From Ciona savignyi (Eukaryota; Chordata; Ascidiacea; Phlebobranchia; Cionidae), in contig CH003004.1 of assembly GCA_000149265.1 (NCBI GenBank), positions 154,904-218,903 of the forward strand: a stretch of DNA of 64,000 nucleotides, given 5' to 3'. Position numbers and translations under genes: made by a program. A model generated the notes under the pieces. That model was not told the DNA's origin and made no database searches. It saw only the letters and a program-made list of their open reading frames with translations. Positions 27,301 to 35,700 of the stretch are shown piece by piece; position 1 is the stretch's first letter; each line of letters begins with the position of its first letter.

Positions 27301-29221
27301 AGGACATGGAGTTAATTGTACTGGCTGTTTGAAATAGGCCGCCGATGTATATTTTTCTTTAAATACAAATTGACCGAATTTAAGAGATGTTTTGCAAGTT
27401 CAAAAAAAAGGTTAATAATAAAGTATACGCGATATAAAAAAAGTAACTTAAAACGAAGAGAAAGACTCAACATAAAAAAACTCAGCATTTTTGAGTTAAA
27501 AAGTAAGAAAGGGATAACTTTTGCAAATGTGATCATAAGATACTAACCGTTTAAATGGGCATCAGGATTAGTTGGTACCAAGTTAAAAGAACTGTCAACT
27601 TTGTCTTTGTGCGTTACAACTTCCGCGATCGACAAATGCCCCAGTATATTACTGTAAAATGACGTTTTTATAGCTTCGACGTATATTTTATCTAGTTAGT
27701 TTAGTGTATTTTACTTTTTGTTTCCACAATGGAAACACGAAGCAGGAACTTTGATAAAAAAATGGAAAACGGACAAAATTACAGTCGTTAAAATACGTCC
27801 ATAATCCAATCAATTATTATTTACTTTAGGTATTTTTAGACGTGACCATCAAACCTACATATAAAAATCAAAAATAATAATTAAAATTGGAAAAAAAATG
27901 TTTACTACAAAATTATTTAGCCCGCTACAAAACCATTTGAACTTAATTTGAAATTTAATTATATAAATTATAACATATTACTCGGTGGACAAACGTCCTA
28001 TAGTTCATTAATGGAAAATGTCATTTTTAACAGTTTGATATAATTTTTTTAACTAATCAGCCCGCTAACACACCATTTAAACCTAATTTAAAAATGAACG
28101 GTTAATCTTTCGAGGTAAAAACCTACCTTTTAATGTATTTGGTTTGGTTTCCATGAAGAGTCAACGAAACAGTATTTGGAAAGAATTTGTGTTCCAATAC
28201 GTTGAAACAGCATGTGCCGGTTTTGGGAACATTTTCCAAGTAAAAAGTGGTCGTTATCTGCGGATCTAATCGACCTGTGACTAGATTGTCAGACGCTTCT
28301 TGGCCGACACAAACATATTCTTCACCGGTCGTTTCCAGCCACCAGAGCTCCGGTAAATATCGGAGAGCGTGGGAACCCAAATACGCTGGGTGGCGCTCGA
28401 GGTACGGGCATGTCGTCAGATAAAAGTCGGCGCCTACAAATTTGAATTTGGGACGAAAAGAAATGCAGTTAAATGGAAAAAAAAATTTGAAGTGTGTGTC
28501 GCAATTTAATCCTTGTTTATATATATGGGGATAACGAGCACACAATACTTCATTTGTCGTAAAGTTCTTGAATTAGTTTTTTTTTTTATTTCGTGTTTTT
28601 CTCGTTTAAAAAAATAATAATTGAAAAATAAAATTAAACGAACCGTGAATAAAGTTTTGACTTTATTTTATCAATATTAGATTATAGCACAAAACGAAAA
28701 GTTACTGAGAAAAATCACCGACTGGGGTCACCTACCAAGTTTTTGATCGGTGTTCATCACTGCATTGTTATGCACCGTCCAACGCTTGGTCGTGTCGCTA
28801 AAATCACGCACCTGGTACACATCTGCGATATGTAATACACTCTTAGCGGTCGAACAGTGCGAAATTAACAACTTCACACTGTTTAAAGCCGATTGGGGAG
28901 GCACGTAACGGGCATTGCCGCAAAACGGTTGGTTTTAAAATTAAATTCCTGTTTCTACAGCATTAAAAGTGTTGTAACAGCCCTGGCTCGACTGTGAGCA
29001 CACGGTGTTCTTACGAATTTCACAACGAGCTAAGAACACCTACCCTAAGCGATAAACAGAATCCATCCTATCTTACATAAACTTTTAACTGCCAACATCC
29101 ATCCTATCTTACATAAACTTTTAACTGCCAACATACCGTTTTCGGGGCATGAGATTTCGCAGACGGTCGGTTGCAGGCCTAACAGCAAAATAACCGAAAT
29201 ATACAGATATTCAAACTTCAT
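327..29221 (-). CDS. Giant secreted or cell-surface protein with C-type-lectin-like and LamG-like domains (about 38 exons, 3' end outside window)
   Basis: I do not recognise an ortholog. Exons, 5' to 3': 29137-29221, 28736-about 28928, 28127-28433, 27548-27651, 27111-27320, 26545-26742, 25725-25951, 24613-24783, 23598-23771, 22692-22896, 20786-21079, 20552-20715, 19857-20033, 19204-19333, 19014-19137, 18017-18203, 17351-17432, 16592-16747, 15911-15974, 14257-14362, 13509-13572, 12469-12708, 11940-12048, 10954-11092, 10419-10618, 9783-9956, 9283-9621, 8782-9024, 8197-8319, 7514-7758, 6897-7123, 6122-6201, 5130-5627, 4086-4831, 3449-3885, 2557-2843, 1973-2181, 327-440. Splice phases agree at all but three junctions (exons 1-2, 19-20, 37-38), where a small exon is probably missed. 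About 2600 residues are visible: signal peptide, a CTLD, a LamG-like fold, then some 1800 residues of beta-strand-like sequence with NxT/S sites and scattered cysteines. No membrane segment is seen, so it may be secreted or anchored beyond the left edge. The polycystin-1 family also has a CTLD, but I see no LRR, PKD, GPS or PLAT signature. Gene and strand are solid; function is unknown. Confidence 0.8.
575..853 (-). repeat. tRNA-like SINE (family A), reverse copy
   Basis: Same family as the copy at the left edge, nearly full length. It sits in the long intron between exons 37 and 38 of the giant gene. Confidence 0.75.
6610..6868 (+). pseudogene. 18S rRNA fragment (small-subunit rDNA pseudogene)
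   Basis: About 260 bases that match the central part of eukaryotic 18S rRNA in order. Blocks include 'gtttactttgaaaaattaga', 'gttctattttgttggttttc', 'ggtgaaattcttggatcggc' and 'gcatttgccaagaatgtttt'. Several universally conserved positions differ or are missing, for example a shortened stretch after 'caaagcaggc', so it is a dead copy. It lies in an intron of the giant gene, antisense to it, and ends about 29 bases from the splice donor of the 6897-7123 exon. Flanks are not rDNA, so this is an isolated insertion and not part of an array. Confidence 0.9.
7963..8160 (+). repeat. Dispersed repeat family B ('tttgtttccacgat')
   Basis: Shares 'ttttttgtttccacgat', 'acacgaagca' and 'acgtctaaaaccaatcaatt' blocks with copies at about 27697 and 61932. 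Intronic. Ends are not defined, so class (old SINE or MITE) is unknown. Confidence 0.5.
8719..8753. repeat. Short perfect hairpin
   Basis: 'tgctattacagg' and its complement 'cctgtaatagca' are separated by about 11 bases. It lies in the intron just past the donor of the 8782-9024 exon. Possibly the collapsed ends of a small transposon; no other sign of function. Confidence 0.4.
9706..9738. repeat. 33-bp copy of neighbouring exon inside the intron
   Basis: Identical over 33 bases to 9555-9587 in the adjacent exon (9283-9621). The block 'gatagtcatta' is also repeated nearby, so a slipped local duplication is the likely origin. Confidence 0.7.
11152..11402 (+). repeat. tRNA-like SINE (family A), forward copy
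   Basis: Nearly full-length forward copy ending in the usual 'gggataaacataaatatcct' tail. Intronic. Confidence 0.75.
11639..11874. mobile_element. Decayed hAT-type miniature element
   Basis: Starts 'cagtgattttaaacc', ends 'ggggttaagaaacacta', flanked by 'ctctaata' and 'ctcttata' (7 of 8 match, an 8-bp duplication). Internal blocks 'gactatttcc' and 'ccttccacgga' are shared with the better-kept element at 49240. Confidence 0.55.
12709..13508. other. Intron, no feature recognised
   Basis: AT-rich intron between the 12469-12708 and 13509-13572 exons. I see no repeat family member, RNA gene or extra exon. Confidence 0.5.
14202..14242. repeat. Near-perfect 19-bp inverted repeat next to a GC splice donor
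   Basis: 'aattctaaggtatagaata' pairs with 'tattctatactttagaatt' with one mismatch. It lies 9 bases inside the intron from the GC donor of the 14257-14362 exon and could fold in the pre-mRNA. Confidence 0.6.
14363..15910. other. Long intron, little recognised
   Basis: Between the 14257-14362 and 15911-15974 exons. It contains a 'gtgatgacatca/gcgtgatgacattat' near-duplication at about 15255-15297 and a low-complexity stretch at 15540-15570. Splice phases across it do not match, so a short exon of the giant gene is probably hidden here. Confidence 0.4.
16172..16415 (-). repeat. tRNA-like SINE (family A), reverse copy
   Basis: Reverse copy with tail 'ggataggatattcatgttta' and head 'accagactaa'. 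A short middle segment is deleted around 16340. Confidence 0.75.
16986..17170. mobile_element. hAT-type miniature element with perfect 8-bp duplication
   Basis: 185 bp, from 'caaatgtgggcaac' to 'gttgcccattcctg', flanked on both sides by 'tgttagag' (16978-16985 and 17171-17178). The 'caggggtgggcaac' type end is typical of hAT elements. A relative is at 56663. Lies in an intron of the giant gene. Confidence 0.85.
20205..20400. repeat. Local tandem duplications
   Basis: Units containing 'gaaaagcacagtgatatac' and 'taatcgaagg' recur three times with small changes. Intronic; nothing suggests function. Confidence 0.6.
21164..21811. mobile_element. Non-autonomous hAT-type element
   Basis: 648 bp with terminal inverted repeats 'tagggatgcacaatatag' and 'ctatattgtgcatcccta'. 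Flanks 'attgtatg' and 'gttgtatg' match at 7 of 8 bases. No transposase reading frame. It sits 85 bp upstream of an exon of the giant gene, and a longer relative is at 38523. Confidence 0.85.
21882..22145 (-). repeat. tRNA-like SINE (family A), diverged reverse copy
   Basis: Shares the family blocks but carries several internal changes. Adjacent to a second partial copy at 22486. Confidence 0.6.
22486..22660 (-). repeat. tRNA-like SINE (family A), partial reverse copy
   Basis: Only the 3' half of the family is recognisable ('attcctgtttattccagtaaa' to 'ctattgcagtgtgttg'). Intronic. Confidence 0.55.
23921..24213 (+). repeat. tRNA-like SINE (family A), forward copy
   Basis: Full-length copy with head 'agtctggtggtttagtgtgt', the B-box-like 'gggttcaaaactg' and tail 'ggggataaacatt'. 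Confidence 0.8.
25222..25321. repeat. 52-bp tandem duplication
   Basis: Two neighbouring units share 'gtttgtgggtta' and 'attgaattactaataaaata'. Intronic. Confidence 0.7.
26003..26215 (+). repeat. tRNA-like SINE (family A), truncated forward copy
   Basis: Head and middle of the family present; the 3' tail is lost. Confidence 0.65.
26545..27320 (-). other. C-type-lectin-like domain exons of the giant protein
   Basis: Two exons, 27111-27320 and 26545-26742, encode a CTLD. It opens with 'CPLDWVAFGSSYIRL', followed by the 'ATSVCASL' helix region. The second exon has 'VWLGLQWKSCVW' and closes with 'SDWLPVSC...SILC', the usual last disulphide pair. The EPN/QPD and WND calcium-sugar motifs are absent, so classical sugar binding is unlikely (inference). 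Confidence 0.8.
26795..27000 (+). repeat. tRNA-like SINE (family A), truncated forward copy
   Basis: Contains the family blocks 'acggacattgcctcaaccca' and 'cacaacacactgcaatagct'. Intronic between the two CTLD exons. Confidence 0.7.
27697..27860 (+). repeat. Dispersed repeat family B
   Basis: Relative of the 7963 copy ('tttgtttccacaatggaaac', 'aatccaatcaatta'). Intronic. Confidence 0.5.
29065..29136. repeat. 36-bp tandem duplication at the first splice donor of the giant gene
   Basis: Two identical 36-bp units. On the minus strand each keeps the reading frame for 12 codons and contains an internal 'atgtaaga', giving a second possible donor besides the 'gtatgt' at 29136-29131. Confidence 0.7.
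29137..29221 (-). other. Signal-peptide exon of the giant protein
   Basis: ATG at 29221. The first 28 codons read as a classical signal peptide: basic start (MKFEY), hydrophobic core (ISVILLLGL), then a small-residue/Cys region. The exon ends at a 'gtatgt' donor in phase 1. Choosing this ATG gives the only good secretion signal ahead of the first domain exons. Confidence 0.75.
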
Positions 29222-29333
29222 CGTGCAGAGTACATTGTACATATAGAGCAATATGATAACGAATATCGAATCGTGTTTTTACAGAAGTGTTTTGTGTTCC
29301 ATTCAATTTTTTTATATAACAAAAAGCTAATAA

Positions 29334-29339
29334 TTTATT
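29334..29339 (-). terminator. Likely ICE2 polyadenylation signal
   Basis: AATAAA on the minus strand, about 370 bases after the ICE2 stop and only about 110 bases before the start codon of the giant gene. Confidence 0.5.
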
Positions 29340-29705
29340 CATGATCGGAACATTGTATTTTAGCACGCTATGACAACAAATGGTGTAACATGTTCCATGA
29401 CGACTCCACTTTAAAATACAAGCGTGCATTGCTGGTATTTCGGCAATTTAAAAGAACGGGTGGATAGGTCGTAACTGTATATCGGCCTACCGGTCGTTTG
29501 TGTGGGCGGAGTTGAAATCCACGTCGTGATATCTATACGTGTAAATAGACGATTACGGCCGTTGTTTGGTGCGTACGTGACTTGGAAGGCGGTCAAAATG
29601 GCGGCGAACGTGAAAACATGTCAATAACACCGCGGGCAGAGTGCTCGCTCGAGGAAATTGTGACAGGAAGTTATTTCGACGACCACAATGCATAACCGGG
29701 GCATG

Positions 29706-32700
29706 TTAACGTCCACTTTGCCCGGCGGCCGAGTCGAGCGACTTCTTCGCCTTTTTCGACTTTTTCTTTTTTTTCTTCGCCGGAGCGCCCGACTTTTCGC
29801 CCGGCTTCTCTGGCGGTGCTTGGAACGTCAAGGGCACGATTTTATGCTTCTTCTGCCACGGCGATTGCACGAGCGGATCGAGCGGCACATACGGTAGGTT
29901 GTTGAGGCCGCATCGAACGTAGCAACCCGGGTTGGAGTATTCCTTCGGCAGCTCGTAAACCACCCTGGAACGACAAAGTAATTCATTCAGTCCACAAACA
30001 CTATGTGTCGAACCGCTAGCTGAAAGGTTGTGGGTTCAAATCCAGCCCCTTTCTACACACGTGTGTCGCATACACTTTTTAATTGCAATTATTATTAGTA
30101 TTCGTTTGTCCGTCCACTGAAATAACTTATACTAATCCAAAAGATTTATCTCATACAACACTCTGTAATAGTTCAAGCATCCCGGTTGTGAAAGCGGTAT
30201 TATATGTTGAATGCCTGAATTGTGACATCGTTTTTTTTACCGGGGTCAGTTTTGAATCCTGGTATGCTGATTGCTAAGAACGCTCTTTGTATGAGAGTTG
30301 GTATATGTATCGGTCGCGTTAACGATCAGGCTACTACCAACAAGCATGGTTACTCCATGGCAAGAAAGGCTTGTGGCTAATTGACTTATTATGACTCTGG
30401 TGATTGTCCCTGTGTTCACGCCTCCCTAAACATGAATATCCTATTCACAATATCCTAAATCCCAAATCTACATTTTATCAGTGACTTGCGTCTCCCCGCG
30501 TCGCACAAGAAGATATTTTCCGCCGCACTTGTGGCAGATGAGGTAGGAGCTGGGTAGGTAGCTCGGAGAACTGAGTTTCTGGAACACGACGGTCAGTAGT
30601 TTCATTGCCTTCCGGTCACTGAAACGGAAATGCGGTGAACGTGAAACAAAATAATGAAAAAACGTTTTCCAATATAAGGATGAGGACATTAATTTAATTC
30701 TGTGAATTGAAAAATAAAATAAAATATCAAATAGTAAACACAGCACTTTTTTAACAAATTGAATGTAAAAAACAAGGCAATTTGACAATTGCTTAAAATT
30801 CCCAATGCGCTAAGCATTTTTGCACCATGGGAATAATTAAGATTTTTACAATTTATTCTTAGCCTTGCACTTATTTAATATTTGCCTTGCCTTGCACGTA
30901 GTCGTACAAGCTAGTCCGGCGGTTAAGTGTTTCGCCTTTCAATTGAAAGGTTGCAGGTGCGAAATTAGTCGCAAGCTGGTCGGTTGTGTCCTTGGGAAAG
31001 GCACTTTACAGAAATTGCCTGAACCCAGCGAATGAATGGGTTTTACCAAATTAAAGGAACGTGTCTACCATATACAACCCACTGCAATAGCTCCGGTAAC
31101 CCGCTGGTGGGCGCGTGGTGATCTGACGATTGCCCGTGTGTTAACCACCTTGGTTTTCCCATTCACGGGGATAAACATGAATATCCTATCCTATCCCTTA
31201 TAGAACAGGTTAGAAGAGTATTCATGTTTTATCTTAGTAAATTGAAAACTGCAAGTTCTATCTCTGGTTACCTCTGCATATGATTGACATATTCCTTCTG
31301 TTTATGTACAATCCAATAAACCACGGCAATCGTCAGATTACCTCGTTACCCCTGTCGGGTTATCGGATCTCTCACAGTGAGTTGTTTATGATTCACATGT
31401 TCCTTCAATTAAGTAGAACCTATTAATCCGCTGGGTTGAGGTGGTGGTCCCATAAGTACCTTGTCCAAGGCTAATTAGTTAGTGACCAGTTTTGGACCTG
31501 CAACCCTTCGGTTGAAAGGCGACGCACTATTCCATCAGACTAATCAGGTGTTCGATAATGAACTATCCCAGGAAATAACTGTCTGAACAGGGGCTGGTTT
31601 AGCTTTAACAATATTTTTTTCTACAGACTACTGATTAAACTAAACTACTTAATTATAGGTTTCATTGCCATGACCTGGAATGTTAATATAGATCACTTAC
31701 CTGAAACACGATACTTCGAATATTGAGCTTAGCTCGCTTATTTCTTTGATCACTTTGGTGCACATCATTATCTCTTTTGCAGGGTCAATGTGGCCTGTTG
31801 TTACAAACATAAGTTATAAGGGTGGGCATTGTAACTGTGTATGTAGTACTTGTAACAGTATGTGTTGTGCTTGTTAGTTTAAGTACAGTAGAGGCAAAAA
31901 ATCTGGACGATAAGTCTGGTGGTTTAGTGTGTCACCTTTCAGCCGAAGGGTTACAGATTCTAAACTGGTCGCACCGCCTGATCCCAGCGGATTAATGGGT
32001 TCTACTGAATTCAAGTAACGTGTGAACCATACACTACTCACTCTAATGGCTCTGATAACCTGACAATGGGCGCAAGGTAATCTGACGATTGCCCATGTGT
32101 TAACCACCTTGGTTTTATCATCCATAGGGATTAACATGAATATCCTATTCTAATCCATGAAAGTTTAAATGGTTTGCAAAATCAAAAATAGGCTTTTGCT
32201 TGTCATTGCATGATTTTGTCCAAACCCAGTAGATTAAGTAGTTAAGCAAGGAGGCATTTATTATATAAAACACACAGCAATTGGGCAAGAGGTATTTTGA
32301 ATGAGGGACTTTAATTTAATGAATTGCAAGGAGAAAAGAAACTATTTCTATCCTATTTCTACCGATGCAGTAAAATATTTAAGTTGACTTTTTTTGACTT
32401 TTTAAAAAAATGGAAAAAACCTTAATTACTACCCTATCTCCATAGTTCACCTGCATAGAAGCAATAACATATCTCCCCATATGGACAAACATAACATGTT
32501 GTGTAGAACAAAAATCCACCTACATCTCAATATCACAGATGGTTTGGGTCGAAACTGTAGGTGACTCCATTCAGCACACGCCTCGTATAATGTCATCTGT
32601 TCGTAGCCGAGTTTATGTTGGTATTCAAGCTTGCTACGTATCACCACACTGCTCTTATACGCTGGTTTCTGTGGACAGATTTGATAGGTAGAAAATTTTT

Positions 32701-35700
32701 TTCACAGGGGACAACTTACAATTAATTGCTGCAAAATCGTTATATAATAATCGTTATAAAGCAAAATTGTTATATAATAATCATTATAAGCAAAATTGTT
32801 ATAATGATTGTTATAAGAAAAATTGGTTTATAATAATCGTTATTAGCAAGTTATATCTAGAAAATTTAATGAGTTGGAAGCTAGCTTGTCAAAAAAGTTG
32901 TGTAAGAAGAAAAAGGATGAATACCTGAAAAAAATATGTGAGAATAAAGCAAGTTTTAAAAGCTGAGAAAAAGCAGGAAATGGGAAAAAATAATCATTAT
33001 GGCAGGGTTTTATTGTTACCAAGAGCCCAGAGATAAATAGCTCTGTTTGTATTGAATGGCGGATAAACTTACCAAGAGCCCAGAGATAAATTGATAAAGC
33101 TATCACACTGTGCGTAATCAATTTAAACCGTTAAGTGTTTAAACAGCGCTCAGTATCTTCAAAAAATAGAAATTTAAGCCCTGAATAGAGGTAGTGCTCA
33201 CTGAGTCTTGCCCAAAGACACAATCACACAGACCGATAATAAGGATTACTGAGTTACCTTGTCAGTTTTGACCATCATTTCTCCATGTACAGTCCCACGA
33301 ATGAGCACCCTCACATCAGCAAATGACCATAGGGTGTAGAAACAAACTTGCCCGTCAGATCTCGCTTGTAATTCTTGCTTGTCGAGGTGTTCCACCGGCT
33401 GACTGTTTGTTAAATACGTTATAAAATAAAAAGGAGACAACTGAATGTGTATAAATGCAATTAAATGTAAAAATGCAATTTTTCTCTACACTCTCAAGTC
33501 TCAATGCAAACTACCATTAAGAAGTATATTCAAAAGAAAAATTTACTCACAAAGAGGATAATAAAAAAATAATTTTAGCCGAAAGTTTAGATTTATATCT
33601 TTTAGATTTCGCCGTACTAAACACACTACATTGAAATTTGTAAAATCTTACATGTGATCTTCTTCAGCAGGCATAGAAGGTTTTTCTTTAGCTTTGTTTT
33701 GTCGGGTTGCATCTTTCTTTTCACTTTGCATGTTCAGTATCTGCCCAAGCAGATCACCAGCGGGTTTTTCTTTTTCTGCAATTTTTTTCGGAGCAATCGG
33801 TCTTTTTCCCTGAGGTGATGGGTCGATTGGACTGGACTTGGAAAACTGATCTTTCATCATTGTTTTAAGTTTGTTGAAATTCGCAAGCGAGTTTGACTGT
33901 TTTGCAAGTTCCAAGGATTTTTTCGCCAAAGACTTTTCCATTGGCGGCGGTGACGGGTTAATTAAGGATTCCTCTTTCTCTGAAAGATCGTCTGAAGAAG
34001 AATTTACCTCCTCTTCATTCTTACTTTCGCTCGATGATTGTGATTTTTTCAGTTTTCTGTTTTGCACAACACTTTGGTCAATTTTCACTACTTTTTTTCC
34101 TGTCTTTTTCGTGGTTGTCTTCCTGAAACGAATTCTTGGCGATTTCTTGTGATCCTTTTGACCTGTTTTCGTGGTTGAGTTTTGAACAGACGTGCCCAGT
34201 AACGTCTTTGTGATCGGTGACTCGTTGAAAGAATCACGAATGGCGGACGGAAACTCAGAATATTGTGATAACCCGAATGATAAACCACCTTGCGCATCTT
34301 TGCCAGTATCGTCGTGAGGGGACTTAGTTTGCATGGGAGCCTCGTTTTCGCTGTCAATCACGAGGTCGAGATCAGATTCTTCACATCTCATGTGACTGGA
34401 TGATGCTGAAGGTGTCGGTTCATCTAAACAAGATATTGGGATATTAACATAAAAGAAAGTTGTACGGTCATGTGGCTAAATGGTTAGCAATCTTATTAAT
34501 TTCAATTATCAGAATCCAGGTAACATAAGCATAGTTATTTCAATTACTGTGTATTTTTTTCACAAGCGAAATAATCAATACAAAAACTGAGCGTGGCAAA
34601 AAAATAAATAATTCACCGCTGTCAGCGCTAGTGGATTGTTTAGCCCAGTTTGCAATAGAAGCAGGTGGACTGCTGATCATCAATGGCTTCTTGGTTGCCG
34701 GGTTTACTTGGAACTTCGATAAGCTTTGCTGCCATACGTCGGTCTTTGATGACTTTGGCTGCAATGTGGGTGGTGTGTTGGCATTTTGTTTGGTTAAACC
34801 TTTCAGGCTTATTTGGCCTTTAATTTTATAGAAACAATTGTAAAATGTAGTCCCTTCGACGGATTCATCCTTTGGGAACTAACAGATATGAAAATGCACA
34901 CTAAACAATGCACCACACTTACTGTATATACTATACAAATTAGTACTGAATATTCCTAACACTTTGGTACTGAATATTTCATACACTTTAGAACTGGATA
35001 TTCCAAACACTTTAGTTCTGGTACTTCTGGATATTTCATACTAAGTAGAATTTGATATGGGGCACAGTATATTGAATGAGAGAGAAATATGCTACAACCA
35101 GGGCATTTTATAAGAATATGCACTAAAAAAATGTCTACAAGATAGGATACTTACTTGTAATCTTGAAAATAAAAAATTGCAGAAGTCATTACAAAAATAA
35201 TTAGACTGATGCATGGTGACTGTCTGACATACTACATGGACAACCTATCTGGCCATAAAACCCACGCCACAAAAACATTTTCCACTTAGGTGCCCATTCG
35301 AAAATGCCATTTACAAAAATACAAGCTCTTAGTCTAATTAGCTAATCTCATTTGCTAAGCCTTTGTTTTAATAACATACAGTTGTTTCAGCCTTCTTTGC
35401 TTTCTTAGCACCCTCCATGGTAGATGCAGCTTCGTCCTTCTTCTTGTTCCTCTTGGAGGACCTGGTGGGATTCTTCCTCTTCTTATCATTGGCTCCATCG
35501 AGCTGGGGGATGGGGAAGTCAACTACGTCATCGGCGATCGACAGCCCAGCTCCCTCGCTGTCGCTTTCCGAGAACTCTTGTACCGAATCGGCTGAAGAGA
35601 AAAAAAAAACAATTTTTAATGTTATTCTTAGCCAGTGGTTGGTCAACTTTTGCACTTAAATAAGCCATTTTAACTGATATTTCACAAAATAAAAATCACT

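Noticed and set aside
327..29221. Giant gene as a polycystin-1-like or s-Themis-type self-incompatibility receptor
   Set aside because: A CTLD alone is not enough. I see no WSC, REJ, GPS, PLAT or channel signature in the window, and no fibrinogen-like partner gene inside an intron. Kept as an open possibility only.
29688..29897. Plus-strand Arg/Leu-rich reading frame
   Set aside because: Antisense shadow of the Lys-rich ICE2 C-terminus.
32843..33121. Extra ICE2 exon in an open frame
   Set aside because: No matching segment in ICE2 proteins, phases of neighbouring exons already fit, and the frame covers a local duplication.
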